Part shown: positions 34,881 through 46,152 of the stretch, piece by piece | Layout: each line of letters starts with the position of its first letter | How positions within the stretch are numbered: position 1 is the stretch's first letter | Source of the DNA: Mesostigma viride | Taxonomy: Eukaryota > Streptophyta > Mesostigmatophyceae > Mesostigmatales > Mesostigmataceae | Assembly (NCBI GenBank): GCA_009746045.1 | Contig: RPFO01000744.1 | Coordinates: forward strand, 865,635 to 929,634 | Reading direction: 5' to 3' | Length of the DNA stretch: 64,000 bases | The notes under the pieces: generated by a model | Databases searched by the model: none | What the model was told of the DNA's origin: nothing | Seen by the model: only the letters and a program-made list of their open reading frames with translations | Program-made: the position numbers and the translations under genes

Positions 34881-35238
34881 TTTTCATCCCTGCGACATGA
34901 CCGGATCGATTCAATGTCTGCACTAGGTACGTCAGATGGTTGTCTCCTTGAGATATAGGTTTGCGTGATGTTGATGTAATAATTGCTGCATGGGCGCCTT
35001 CAGCATGGAATTCGTATCGCCGTGTATGGCTCGGCATACTACCGCCGGCTACTTTTGGTTATAGTTCAGCCTATAACATGCATGCACCAGCATGTCTACT
35101 CGCACACTTTAGTCTATAGTTTCATCGTGCCAGACTTGATGGCCCCACCATGTCACCCATGCACGCACGTACGTACATTTCAGCATTATTGCACCCACAT
35201 GTGCACAGAGACTAGCTAGATGCCAGACTCTCCTCGAT

Positions 35239-35293
35239 CGTTGCAACAGTTTCGAGTTGCAACAGTTTCGAGTTGCAACAGTTTCGATTGCAA
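35239..35293. repeat. 15-bp tandem repeat
   Basis: About 3.5 copies of GTTGCAACAGTTTCGA. Confidence 0.85.
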
Positions 35294-35520
35294 CTGCATG
35301 GCTTGCCTCCGGGCATGAGGGAAGACGGGTGTCTCTGCCCCCTTCGACGGCTCTCCCCCGGTCAGCCCCCGGGATTATCTATGTGATAGTCTGTCCAGGC
35401 AGACGACTTCATGTAAAGATAATGAGACAACTATATATTCCTGGACGCATGGCGATCCAACGCCGTGGAAGGACTAGGGTATAGTTGTCTGAGAGAAAGA
35501 TAGATGGCAGGTAGTTAGAT

Positions 35521-36830
35521 ATTAATTAATTGACACGTAATGTCTGGCGTCACTTCACTCACGTGAGCATAAGTCGGCCTGATGAGAAATGAATATGGGA
35601 TGAGGTGGGTGGATGTAGCTGCTACATCCGCTAGTTCCTATAGTTATAACCGGTAGCGGGCACCGCGGCCCGAAATATCGCTATGCATGCCAAACTCAGT
35701 TGGTCACACGCAGAGGCCCCACCGACTGGGGGGTGGTGACGTGGAGTCAGTTCATTACTGTCTGCCACGGGTATCTTTACTACGTCGTGTCATCTGCCTC
35801 CACATTACAGACAAACCAGGGGGTCAGTCCCCGGGCGTGAGCCCGCCCCGTCGCAAGCCATGCCTACTACACAGTGTAGCCTATCGTGGAAAGTCCACCA
35901 TGGAGGGCGGCCCGGCCGGCGCGCGCAGCTTGGGGCATGCCCCGTGCATGAGGACAAAACGCCTGGGCTGTGCGGGCTTGGTGCCAGCTAGTCTGCCTGA
36001 TGTAAGTATCGATCTACCTGATCTGTGCGGGCCAGCTAGGTGCCCGGCTAGGCCCATGATGCAGGCGCGTGTGCCTACTAAGATGAATGTGGGAAACTGA
36101 ACATATGGTAAATCAGAGTACAAATCCTCATTGAGAATCAGTGCAAACCAAAAGGAATATGCCTTGCGCGGCATCTAGGTGACGGTGCCGTCGAGTCGTT
36201 GCTCCAGCTCTCGCGCGCGTCAGCGTCCACATCTCGGCGCCCGCCGGAGGTCAGGATCGTCAGAATGACGACCGTGAACAGGTCGCGCTTGACAATCCCG
36301 GGCAGGGTGGGGTGGCTCTGCACCAGTGACGGTGCTCCGGCGTGGAGCCGCTGCCCCCACGCCTGATGCCGATGCGGGTCGTCATGTTGACTGCGAGGAC
36401 GGTCGGCCTCGCGGCAGTCGGGAAGCCAACTGCCGAGCAGCTTGAAGCGGCCTAGCTGAACTAGGGAAGTTTCAGTACCTTGGTGTCGTCTTGAAGCTGA
36501 GGCCAGGCGGAGCTCAGGAAGTGAGGGGGCCGGCCAGGCCGAGGGCCATGGCGGCCATTGCAATTGCAGGCCTCCCGCGTTTGCGGGTGGCTGCCGATTT
36601 CTAGACCGACAACACGTCCGTCGGGCCTCGAGCGCTAGGCAGTCCAGCCAGACTCCGGCTTTGGCTCAATGAGCGTGATGACGTCGGTGCCCATACTGAC
36701 TCAGTCATCGGATGAGCCGCGGCCGGGTCCGTCAGCCGAACGACTATAGTAATAAACTGAATGCTGCGGCATGGCGCGTCGGCCCCGGCTTCACCGATCT
36801 CATTCACTATAGGCCAGGTTCGCGCGCGCC
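35521..36830 (-). mobile_element. LINE fragment (ILTYG family), minus strand
   Basis: The longest copy of this family here. Across frames the minus strand reads FKLLGSWLPDCREAD near 36450-36410, VVILTILTSGGR near 36275 (equivalent to ILTYGAETW), then NEDLYSDLPYV near 36140 and GLAGHLAG near 36050. The 3' tail is ATTAATTAATT at 35521-35531. Short reverse-transcriptase-like stretches continue to about 36830. Confidence 0.75.
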
Positions 36831-36889
36831 AGCATGCCTAGCAAAGTGGGCACGTGCATGCCTGCCTGGCGCATAACAGGGCAGTCGCC

Positions 36890-36998
36890 AACTAGCCATG
36901 CCCACTTGCGCCAAGGGGGGCCGGCGCGGGTGTGCGCGCACCCGAAACCCACTTTTTCACCGCGGAATCTTTTTTTGGCGCGAGGATCTTTTGTTTGG
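36890..36998. mobile_element. Remnant of a family B TTAA element end
   Basis: CCATGCCCACTTGCGCCAAG, GTGTGCGCGCACC, CCCACTTTTTCACCGCGGAA and TTTTTTTGGCGCG follow in the same order as the family B end at 45121-45200. No TTAA flank is seen. Confidence 0.45.
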
Positions 36999-37030
36999 CC
37001 GCTTTCTTTGGCTCCACAATTTTTTTTCGG

Positions 37031-37902
37031 GAAATGGGTATATTTATTAGACAAGAGAGGTGAAATGGGAAATGAGTATCAGCAAATCCGAAATGAAGGG
37101 GACCCACCGGTGTGAAGGTGACAGGTGAAGGGGCTACTAATAGGGGGCGGTATGTGACCAGGGAAGCCAGTGGACCTGAGTCATATCGCCTTGGGGCATA
37201 ATGGTGAATACCTTGTTACGGCCCATTAGATCATGAAAAAGCTGCAGAGGGCTGGGTTTGTCGTTATTGGGCCCGGGGTCCCACACCCTGTGTTGTTCGT
37301 GATCCAGCAGCCAGAATCGTCGCATAGCCGCATTCCATATTAGGAAGATAAAGCGCCAGACTACGCCACCTTAATTGGGTATAATACTCCTCGCGTACCT
37401 TAAAGACCGTCTCATTGCGGATGGTCCAGATGGCATATAGCATAGTAGTGCGCAACCATATCCGTGCTACTTGGGTATTTAATTGAAAGCTCAGCCCCGG
37501 CCCTGGTGTGCCAGCCATACCGAAAATGATGGTACGCACAATAATTGTGAGCATTTGGGGTGGCGATGCCGTCCATGCGGCCCAGAAAAAAAAAGCCACG
37601 TCCAAACCCCTGGGAGATTACATAAAAGGAACCGGTGCTCAATGGATTCACTGGGGACGTGAGTGCACAGGCATGATGCATCATGACCAAAACGTTCCGG
37701 TGGAGCAGAGCACAGACGGTGAGACGCCTATCGGCCTATGCATCAAAAGGTGTTGTACATCAGTGGCCCTGCGCGGTCCACGAGAGGTGGTTTACCGCCA
37801 GGGTAATCAGCTTGACCCAATTATAGCTATAGGCCGGGCCATTGTATTCCCCATCGGGCACGGCCGGGCCGGGACGGGGTTCACTGATAGTACGTATGCA
37901 AC
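37031..37902 (-). mobile_element. 5'-truncated L1-like LINE copy
   Basis: Matches the longer copy at 39173-40945. The minus strand reads RTTMLYAIWTIRNETVFKVR near 37460-37400 and WDPGPNNDKPSPLQLFHDL near 37270-37220. It ends in a 3' UTR with GGTGAAATGGGAAATGAGTA at 37060. Confidence 0.8.
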
Positions 37903-38017
37903 ACAATTTCCGGGGAAATGGGTGTTTTTTATTTCCATATACCGGTTAAGTTACCCCCGGTATGCCACAAATAGCCAAACGCCTAGGTGTGCCTAAATTG
38001 AGGTGCCCACATTAATA

Positions 38018-38935
38018 ATTAATTAATTAATTAATTAAACTCGTGCTCCCGTTGGGGAGTCACGGAGCACCGAAGTGCTTTTAATCCCTGTGTGTGCACT
38101 ACAGGAGAAAGGGCAGAGACCCCCAGTCTCCTTCATGCCAAAGGCATGCCACAGCTGCAATCGGGCGCGGCTAGCTAAAAGGACAGGCTAACGATCCGGC
38201 AAACTGTGGGTGCAATAAGACCCATGTGAGCATATCATAGCAAGGAGCGTGGGCAGGTAATCTGAACATAGCCAGGGCGTAGCATGGCTGTACTAGGACT
38301 AGGCTGAGGCTATGGCTGGTTGTGTACCGTGCGTTGGCGGCACGTGACTAGGTGTGTTGGCACAGCTAGGCAACATTCTAGGCATGGCTGCCTTAGCGGC
38401 AGTGACGCCAATGGTTACAAGCTAGGGCTATTGCTATTCTAGCCCGCTGGGGGCGTCCACATCTTGTGGTTGATCATCAGGTCCCCGCCCCTCCAGTACA
38501 CCTTGGGCTTCTGGGGGTCCTGCTTATGGCGGAGGTATTCCGGCCACAGGTGGCGTCGCTGCTGCTGCTGAGCGGGGGTGAGGTCGTCATCCAGCGTCCA
38601 GGTGAGGTCGTGCAACCGCTTGCGACGAGAGAGGAACCGCTGCTTATCCTCAGGGGAGGGGAAGGTGAGTAGGACTGGTGGGGGAGCCGCCTTGTCCCGT
38701 GAGTGGGGAAGGCGGTGGCACCCACGCAGTTCTACCTCACCTACCAGGCCCATGAGGGTAAGAAGCTGGTTCTTGAGCTCGTCAGCAAGAGAGGTTGACG
38801 TCTCACCTGGCTTCTGGGGGAAGCGACGTAGCACCACTCGGCACTCGCGGCGAGCGCGGTCGGTGACCTCCCGTTGCTGGGCCTGGCGGTGGTCCTCCAC
38901 ATTAATAAGGCGCGCCCTGCGACCATGGTAGCCAT
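38018..38935 (-). mobile_element. 5'-truncated ORF1-only LINE-like element, cleaner copy
   Basis: ORF at 38900-38439 on the minus strand: LADELKNQLLTLMGLVGEVE, LRGCHRLPHSRDKAAPP, VLLTFPSPEDKQRFLSRRKR, TWTLDDDLTPAQQQQRR and KVYWRGGDLMINHKMW. The RRM-like block followed by a basic block ending in YWRGGxLMI matches the layout of L1 ORF1 proteins (RRM plus C-terminal domain), a nucleic-acid chaperone that coats LINE RNA. The 3' UTR (38438-38076) and terminus (GTGCTCC hairpin, TTAATTAATTAATT tail) match 17091-17519. The copy is cut off at about 38935. Confidence 0.72.
38439..38900 (-). CDS. L1-ORF1-like RNA-binding protein, 5'-truncated fragment
   Basis: Open frame of 153 codons inside the element above, without internal stop, hence the least decayed copy of the RRM-like and C-terminal domains. 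Upstream coiled-coil sequence is missing. The ATG used is probably internal to the original protein. Confidence 0.6.
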   Translation of the reverse strand: MEDHRQAQQREVTDRARRECRVVLRRFPQKPGETSTSLADELKNQLLTLMGLVGEVELRGCHRLPHSRDKAAPPPVLLTFPSPEDKQRFLSRRKRLHDLTWTLDDDLTPAQQQQRRHLWPEYLRHKQDPQKPKVYWRGGDLMINHKMWTPPAG

Positions 38936-39026
38936 TGTACTGAAGATATATCGGCGTCCGGCATGAGTGTAATTTATGTTAAGACCTTATTCATCCCCCA
39001 TGAGAGCGTATGCAACACAATCATGT

Positions 39027-39190
39027 TTACTGGTGTTGTTGTTGTTGTTGTGTCCCACGCCGCACATGGGCAGCAGAGAATCTATAGTGGAGAATCATAT
39101 TGTTGTTGTTGTTGTACGTTGTTGTTGTGTCCCACGCCGCCCAAGGGCAGGGAGAATCATGTAGTGGAGAATCATATAGTGGAGAATCGG
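39027..39190. repeat. (GTT)n tracts and duplicated 80-90-bp block
   Basis: TTGTTGTTGTTGTGTCCCAC and GCCGCACATGGGCAG recur about 85 bp apart, each followed by GTGGAGAATCATA. The last unit leads into the 3' end of the L1-like copy at 39173. Confidence 0.75.
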
Positions 39191-40945
39191 GGAAATGGGT
39201 ATATTTTTTACTAGCCAATTATGGACCAAAGAGGTGAGAGGGGAAATGAGTATCAGCGAATCCTAAATGAGATGGTCACACACGGGTGTGAAGGTGACAG
39301 GTGAAGGGCTAATAGGGCGCGTTATGTGACCAGGGAAGCCAGTGGACCTGAGTCATGCAGACATGTCGCCGTGGGGCATAATGGTGAATACCTGGTTACG
39401 GCCTAGTAGATCATGAAAAAGCTGGAGCGGGCTGGGTTTGTCGTTATTGGGCCCTGGGTCCCACACCCTGTGTTGTTCCTGAGCCAACAGCCAGTATCGG
39501 CGCATAGCCGCATTCCATAGGTATATGAAGCGCCTGACTACGCCGCCGCGGGTATACTCCTCGCGGACCTTAAAGACTGTCTCGTTGCGTATGGTCCAGA
39601 TCGCGTATAGCATAGTAGTGCGCAACCATATCCATTCTGCTTGGGAATCTGAAAGCTCGGCCTCTGGTGTGCCAGCAATACCGAAAATGATGGTACGCAC
39701 GCTAATTGGGAGATTGGGTGGCGATGCCGTCCATGCGGCCCAGATGTTAATGAGCCACTTCCAAACCCCTGGGAGATTACAGAAAAGGAACCGGTGCTCT
39801 ATGGTTTCGCTAGGGTGCGTGCACAGGCATGATGCATCATGACCAAACCGCTCGTGGAGCGTAGCGCAGACCCCTATCGCCCTATGCATCAGAAGATGTT
39901 GTACATCAGTGGCCCTGCGGTCCACGAGAGGGTGGTTTACCGCCAGGGTAATCAGCTTGACCCAAGTGTAGCCCGGCCATTGTATTCCCCATCGGGCTCG
40001 GCCAGGATGGGGTTTATGGTACGTATGTAACAAGATATCATAACCCCAATCTGCGGTGTACTCAAAGATACATTTGCTGGTTCTGATGTCCCCCTTGGTT
40101 AAGACCCATCCAAATTCAACCGGGTCCAGATGTAGTAAATCGAGCCGTGTGTTGCCCACGTGTAGCCATGTAATGCTCCCAACCGGGGATAATGGGTCCG
40201 GCCGGCCGGATCATGCAAGATCTTGGCACAGACCATGGGACTACACGTATGCGGTGACACTGGGAAGATGGCGTGTACGCATATAAGGTGGATAGTTGAT
40301 ACAAACACCCATTGTGGCCAGGAATAGCTTCCAGCAGTTGTAGTTGGAGCCCATCATGTGGCAGAACCGTCACGACTAAACCTTTGCACGCAGGCGTGAC
40401 GCCGTCGGCGTAGAAGCTAACCCAGTTGCCGGTTATAATTGGCTTGCGTGGGGCAGTCATCAATGCATGCCACGCCACTGGTATCGCACTTATAAGGGTT
40501 TGCCACGCTTGCAGGGAGGGCATGTGTGAGACCCAAGTGCTGACCTCGTCGTAGCTGAGCCGTCGATACATAGCGCCGTGCCCCAGGTAGAGGTCCACCA
40601 CCCTGACAATCGGCGGTGACGCGCGCAGGAAGCCATCATACGGGTTGTGTCCGTGGAGAGTGCCGAGGGGCTTGTTAGTAGCGTCAGTGATCAAGTCATT
40701 AAAAAAGAGTGGCTGCCGTGCCACCTCATCCTCTCGGGTAGTAGGAAAGACCAGGCGACCTGGCTTGATCAGCTGATTGTAACCCGTCCATATGCGCTGC
40801 CAGTACCACTGTGGGAGTCCTCTGTACGAAATAAGGGTGCTGCCCAGTATTCCCGCCCCCAGTTGCCACGAGGTGCCACTAGCATGGGTGGAAAGAGAGG
40901 CTAGCGTTTCACGAGCAAGCATGCAGCCAGGGTCAGTGTCATATA
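39173..40945 (-). mobile_element. L1-like LINE, longest copy, 5'-truncated
   Basis: Two overlapping minus-strand frames cover the C-terminal third of an ORF2 protein. The 3' UTR (39173-39350) repeats at 37031-37160 and 40940-41100. CATATAGTGGAGAATCGGGG marks the 3' boundary of two copies. Confidence 0.85.
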
Positions 40946-40985
40946 GTGGAGAATCGGGGACATGGGTATATTTTTTATTAGCCAA
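39353..40985 (-). pseudogene. LINE ORF2 C-terminus with zinc-binding (zf-RVT) domain, frameshifted
   Basis: Frame 1 (to 40116): TREDEVARQPLFFNDLITDA, RVVDLYLGHGAMYRRLSYDE and LISAIPVAWHAL, typical of the segment after the reverse transcriptase thumb in plant and algal L1 elements. Frame 2 (40159-39353): HERFGHDASCLCTHPSETIE, then HRFLFCNLPGVWKWL, a Cys-Cys-His-Cys pattern as in zf-RVT, then TTMLYAIWTIRNETVF. One frameshift near 40130 joins the two. The catalytic core is missing because of 5' truncation. Confidence 0.8.
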
Positions 40986-41100
40986 TTATGGACCAAAGAG
41001 GTGAGAGGGGAAATGAGTATTAGCGAATCCTAAATGAGATGGTAACACACGGGTGTGAAGGTGACAGGTGAAGGGCTAATAGGGCGCGTTATGTGACCAG
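40940..41100 (-). mobile_element. Short L1-like LINE 3' end
   Basis: Nearly identical to 39173-39335, beginning CATATAGTGGAGAATCGGGG and ending GCGCGTTATGTGACCAG. A very short 5'-truncated insertion abutting the 5' end of the longer copy. Confidence 0.8.
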
Positions 41101-41464
41101 TCCTGTTTTCTCCCCACGGGCCCCGCGGCCCGTTGCTAGCCAGGGTTACTAGAAGTCCGCAGGTGGAGGTTATTGGTCCTGAGGATAGCCGCTACACTAC
41201 CGCCTCGTCTGCCATTACAGACAGTAGAGGACAGCTCGGATGAGGATTATATCCCCATCCAGTAGGGGGACATGACACCCGGGACTTTTTTGGCGCCAAA
41301 AAAGTCGGGACGGTACCGACGGACCGTGAAATTGTGGTGCACAGTGCGCGCACCGTGCGGAGGTGGCCATGGCGACGTGCGTTCCGTTAAAATATGGCTA
41401 ATCCGGCGGGCGACAGGCCGAAAAATTAAGCCGATGGTTAAAAGTGATGTTCTATTATGATGTT

Positions 41465-41935
41465 TCATAGCCAGATCTGCACTATTTGCAAATTCGCTGC
41501 CTTTGTTGGTACAGATTTGCACGGGGGTCTCATCCAACAATTTGGCCGCGATGAATAATCTAGCATGCGTGCCTGCGACGGTAGAACTCGATATTCGTGG
41601 GTTGTATTGATGCAGTAAGAGCCGTTTAGTAACGGACACCATGAAAATAACCTAAGCGTCTTCGATCTGCGGCCATTTCCTGTCATTTCTAAAATGATTT
41701 CGTTCAGGCCTGCGCGATCCGCGGTTAATCCATCCATGGTTGGCTGGCTTTTCTTGCGCGCCTGGGTAGGAAATAATGCCGGCCGTGGTACGTTGATTTG
41801 CCGCATGTCACCGCCCAGTCTGTTTGCGCTCTTAATGAACCTGGCATGAAACTTTTGGCGCCGTTTCTGGGTTCTTCTTGCTATTTTGTTCTCCACTTGT
41901 TGCAGTTGTGCTATAAGATTTTCCGCAGCTTTCAA
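41465..41935 (-). CDS. Unassigned protein-like ORF inside the outer family B element
   Basis: 156 codons with a basic, Gln-rich N-terminal helix (NLIAQLQQVENKIARRTQKR) and a mixed C-terminal part. The composition looks protein-like rather than random. I do not recognise the family. It may be a fragment of an element-encoded protein, or chance. Confidence 0.3.
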   Translation of the reverse strand: MKAAENLIAQLQQVENKIARRTQKRRQKFHARFIKSANRLGGDMRQINVPRPALFPTQARKKSQPTMDGLTADRAGLNEIILEMTGNGRRSKTLRLFSWCPLLNGSYCINTTHEYRVLPSQARMLDYSSRPNCWMRPPCKSVPTKAANLQIVQIWL

Positions 41936-42585
41936 TGGTTTTCCTTACGCTGCGTATGCCATGCTTCCTAAAGCTACCCAGATTTGATCGGGCAGTTATC
42001 TGGCTTTGCTACGCTTCCTGTATGGAGGTTTTCACACGGTAGACATTCTATATTGCGTGGTCAAGGACCCTAGCTGCCTGGGAGCGGCATCACCGTTGCA
42101 AGGAGCTGGCGAGCTCATAAACGCCTGTCATGGCTCTTCAGCCTGCTGGAAAACAAGGTTGTTGTATGGAAGGTGAGAATATGTGAGTTACTTATCACAT
42201 CCCCACCTGTTTAGCCTCCAAACACTCGGTTAAACATGGCTTGTACTTCCTAGATGACAGGGATCAGGTCGTTATGGCTATGAAGGATGCACCTTTTATC
42301 CATAAGCGTCATGACATGGTGTTGGCTATGAGTGATTCCCGCAAGCGGTCATACCTGCTCATAATGGTTAAAGAGTTGGTGGTTGTTTTCTTCAAGCATC
42401 TAGCATTTGTTTTTCGTGGTTCTGCCCCATGCATTTGCAGGGGGCAAGCTTAGGAATGTGCTCATGGTATTGCCTCATGTCATGGTGCACCAAGCATGCA
42501 GGCTGGCAGCTATAACAAGATGTAATATGGGCAAACTAGGTCAGAATGACCTGTAATTTGGTGGCAAGCTTCGTGATACATTAAT

Positions 42586-45231
42586 TTAAGGGGAGGTGGC
42601 ACCCCAAAACCCAAAAAATCTTACATATGCTAATATCACTTGAAATTCATTTGCACAATGCTGAATTATGATTGGGGGCACTAAATAACATCTCTAGTGA
42701 GTTGTCCATGCACTTGTTGGGGGTACTACCCCCATATATACGCCAATAATGCGCTATAAATAGCAAAAGACGCTAATTAGGGCTGAGTATGCCCCAGCCA
42801 ATGCACTTATTTGTTGGCTACCAAAAATCAAGGTCATATAGTTCCCTGAGTTTGTAGCTTGCTGAGCTATTTACATCATGGAAATGGCAAAACCTTGAAC
42901 AGTTATTAATTTTCCCGCAAAACAGGTCATTTTTTACCGGACATTGGGAATATACATATCATAAACACTTCCGATAAGGCCACAAAATCAACAAAAATTC
43001 CGGCTAACAGGGGGACAGCAGTGTTCCAAGTCCCAGGTCATTCCGACAAGTCTAGCTCAAGTTATTGCGTCAGACGTGTTTTAAAAAAATGCCCGCTAAA
43101 ACAGAAAATGTCACTATATCAGCCCTTGTAAGCATCCTGCACAAGGCAGGCAGGGCAAAACCAATCCCCCTTGGGCTCCTTAGTCAACGGGGGGTCAGCG
43201 CAGCACCCATGCAGTCCTCCCTTGCACCCGAATGTGCTGCACAGCAGGAAAGGGACACCGTCAATTTCATCCGGGGAAGCACATGCAAGGCAAGGAATAT
43301 TATCAACATCATTCTCATCATCACTACTACCTTCCCCATCGTCCCCCTGCCCCTCCCTTTGCATCACGTCGTGGCAGCCACCCTTAACACAGGTCATTCC
43401 GACAAGTCTTGCTCAAGTAATAAGGTTATGCGTGCTAAAACCTGAACATAAGCTTAAGGGGGGGTTCTTTGTATATGGCCACTTAGGCATGCTGTTTTCC
43501 ATCCAAAAAGCCAGAAAGCATGCCCCACTCGATCACAAAACATAAGCAAACGGCTAGGCACCACATCTTCCCTCACCTGCCCTCGGCATGGCCAACCTTG
43601 CCAGCGCAAGCATAGCAACACGATCGCTAGGCATACATGCCAAGAGAGCATACACTATACTCTACCCAAGGTTACCTTGTAAACTTCATGCTAAGAACTC
43701 AGCAAATCTATGATCAAAAGCACATATAATTAACTCTAGCACACTGATGACGACACATGCTCAAGGTTGGGGGTCACTGTGGCACGCACTGATGGGTTTC
43801 CTAGACGACCACTCACTACCTGACAAGGCGCTAAGGACCACTCAGAAAGCAAGTAAACACAATCACACTTTACATGCCATCAACATGGATCAAATCCATG
43901 CTGAATATGTTGTGAAGTACAAAGGGGTGGCCACGCACCTCATACTCCTTCACCGTCCCTCGAGCATGGCCAGACTTATAAGTACGTGAATAGCAATAAT
44001 GATTATGGCACTAACATGCATTACCAGCATTTTCTATGTTTCTCCCAGGTTAGATTGTAAGGGTTATGCCAACCAAGCTTACCAACACAGCAACAACTCC
44101 TTAACTGCACTACCCGACATGGGCAACAAACTGGAACTATGGAGGGCAAGGAACCAAGGAGATCATGGCATACAAAGCTTGTATGCAGTCAACCATGTCA
44201 ACCATGGTTGGCTCAGCAACATTGCTGTCTTGTCACATCATCATAACAAGGAAAGCTCAAATAAACCAATGATGGCAGCTATCTACATGCAGTCACACAA
44301 ATGCAATATCTCCAACATGATCGTCGATTTAAAAAATTCCTTCCCTGCACGATAAAATGCAAAGAAACCAGTGGCGGCCGTTCAGCTTCTGACCGCTGTG
44401 ATGCCGCTGCGAGGAAAGGGTGCGTCACTATCACACAACAAGAAGCGTCCATACGCACAACATCCTTGCCAGAACACGTGCTATGAAATCCCTTACGCCT
44501 TCCCTAGGATCTATCGGCTGAGACTGAAGCGGATTTGATCAAGACATCAACGAAAACAAGCTAAAGCTGCCAGGTATTCGTCAACACGACGGCAAGCAAC
44601 GGAGAGTTAACTGGCGGAAACTGACCAAAACGAACGCAAAAAACTTCGAACGATGAGCTCTTCGAAGAAAGAACTGATAGTAGATAACAGTCGCCACAAA
44701 TCTATACCTTGCCCTCGTAGATCCCTCGCCCAGGCGCGCAACAACGGCCGTTCTTCCATGGAAGGTTCCGACATGCACTGCGCAGGCCTGAAAAAATACT
44801 TACAGAGAATGGCCGAAAATGTAGCAAAAAGCACCCGTTCGGTTTAGAATTCGATGCTACCGATATGAATGCATCCTTCACGGTCAAAAAGACCCCCAAA
44901 ACTGAGAATTTACTGCCGCAATCACGAATTCTATTTTATTCCGCGCGACCAAAAAATGCAGATTACCCCCCATGCCGATGGCAGTAAAAGAAAGCAGCGA
45001 TATTGTAAACCAGCCACTTGCCGCCGCAATCCAACATCATTAAATCATCGTCTTCAACATCCAATCATTTTTTTTGCATTTCTCTAGCCCTACATTGCTA
45101 GTTTCGCCTAAACGCAGTCGCCATGGCCACTTCCGCAAGTGGTGCGCGCACGGAGCACCCACTTTTCACGGTACGGCCGGTGCCGCGAATTTTTTCGCGC
45201 GGAAAATATTCGGCGCGCCACGTCCCCTTAA
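42586..45231. mobile_element. Inner family B TTAA element, 2.6 kb
   Basis: The element is 42590-45227, flanked by TTAA at 42586-42589 and 45228-45231. Ends are GGGGAGGTGGCACCCC (left) and GGGGACGTGGCGCGCC (right, inverted). The left end aligns with 58237 onward (AATTATGATTGGGG, GGGGGTACTA, CGCTAAAAATAG-like blocks). The right part aligns with 59600-60521 (CGCAAAAAAC, CCCTCGCCCAGGCGCGCAAC, AAATTCGATGC). It carries a PHD-finger ORF not seen in the other copies. Confidence 0.82.
43119..43397 (-). CDS. PHD-finger ORF inside a TTAA element
   Basis: 92 codons. A Glu/Asp-rich stretch (EGSSDDENDVDN) precedes a complete C4HC3 zinc finger: C-x2-C (CLAC), 13 residues, C-x4-C (CSTFGC), then H-x2-C (HGCC), 14 residues, C-x2-C (CPAC), with the usual Trp two residues before the last Cys pair (GDWFCPAC). 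PHD fingers read histone H3 tails. A PHD finger on a mobile element suggests chromatin-guided function of a larger protein, of which this is one exon or a remnant. No neighbouring exon could be identified. Confidence 0.6.
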   Translation of the reverse strand: MTCVKGGCHDVMQREGQGDDGEGSSDDENDVDNIPCLACASPDEIDGVPFLLCSTFGCKGGLHGCCADPPLTKEPKGDWFCPACLVQDAYKG

Positions 45232-45947
45232 TTAATTGCACTTGTTTTGGCCCAGTTTGTGGTGGGCAAGTGAGGGTGTCTTTGTGGTGGTGTTTGAGCT
45301 CCAAACCACAAAAAGCGATCATTTTTTTTTTGCACGTGACCATATTTCAATGTGAGTAAACGTGGTCAGAATGAGCTGAAACTTTGGGGCTGTGTGATTG
45401 CAACCCTGGGCCAATTTTGATTATATGATTTGACCCCATTGCATGTGTCTATGATTTGATATATTTTTTTAGGCACCAAAAAATCATACGTGTTTTGGGG
45501 TAAACTATTTCAATGTGTCTAAACATGCTTATTCTGACCTGCAAACTAGCTGGAATTAATGGCAAGGGTTGCAATTAGATGGGAATATATGATTTGGCCA
45601 CAATGGGTTTGCCCATTGTCCTAGGGAAAATCGGCCAAAAATAGCGTCTTTTCTATTTTTAGCACATAACGGTCACATCATGGTGGGGGGTAGTACACCT
45701 CCAAGTGGTTGGAATTTTTTTTTTTAATCATATTTATGGTCCCCCATCATAACTGGATTTTTATCACATGCCTAGGTATGGTTTCCAGAAAAGTGCCCTT
45801 TTGGGGTGTCATGTCCCCTTAACGGTTGGGGGATGATGCAGACGATATTTGTTTAAACTTTTGTGTAATTATTTTTCTAATGAGATTAGCATAGTACTCC
45901 GTGGCATGCCTTTGCGCATGACACGCAAGTACTTACTTACTTATGGA

Positions 45948-46020
45948 AGCCAGTGGACCTGAGTCATGTCGCCGTGGGGCATAATGGTGAATACCTGGTT
46001 ACGGCCTAGGAGATCATACA
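45948..46020 (-). mobile_element. L1-like LINE scrap
   Basis: GGAAGCCAGTGGACCTGAGT to GGTTACGGCCTAGGAGATCA matches 39330-39410 of the longer copy. Confidence 0.75.
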
Positions 46021-46097
46021 GTGTATAGTGGAGAATCATAGTGGAGAATCATGTTTACTCATTACTGTATCTCTCTACGGCATGGCCGGTGTACGTG

Positions 46098-46152
46098 TAA
46101 GCTGAACTGAACTGAACTGAGCTGAACTGAACTGAAATGAACTGAATGGTGC
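46098..46152. repeat. (TGAAC)n pentanucleotide repeat
   Basis: About ten copies of CTGAA/TGAAC with two substitutions, upstream of the sialyltransferase-like gene. A shorter run (AACTGAACTGAACTAAA) lies at 46461. Confidence 0.9.

Larger units (their letters stand above)
41264..45822. mobile_element. Outer family B TTAA element, interrupted by a second family B element
   Basis: The left end GGGGGACATGACACCC at 41265 and right end GGGGTGTCATGTCCCC-TTAA at 45804-45822 form inverted repeats. The left side matches the right end of the 58237-60521 copy (12-base palindrome arm, GTGCGCGCACCGTGC, GTGGCCATGGCGAC). The right side matches its left end (GGTATGGTTTCCAGAAAAGT). The left flank reads AGTA instead of TTAA. 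After removing the inner element it is about 1.9 kb. Unlike the inner copy, it lies with its start-like ATGGCGAC end on the left. Confidence 0.75.
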
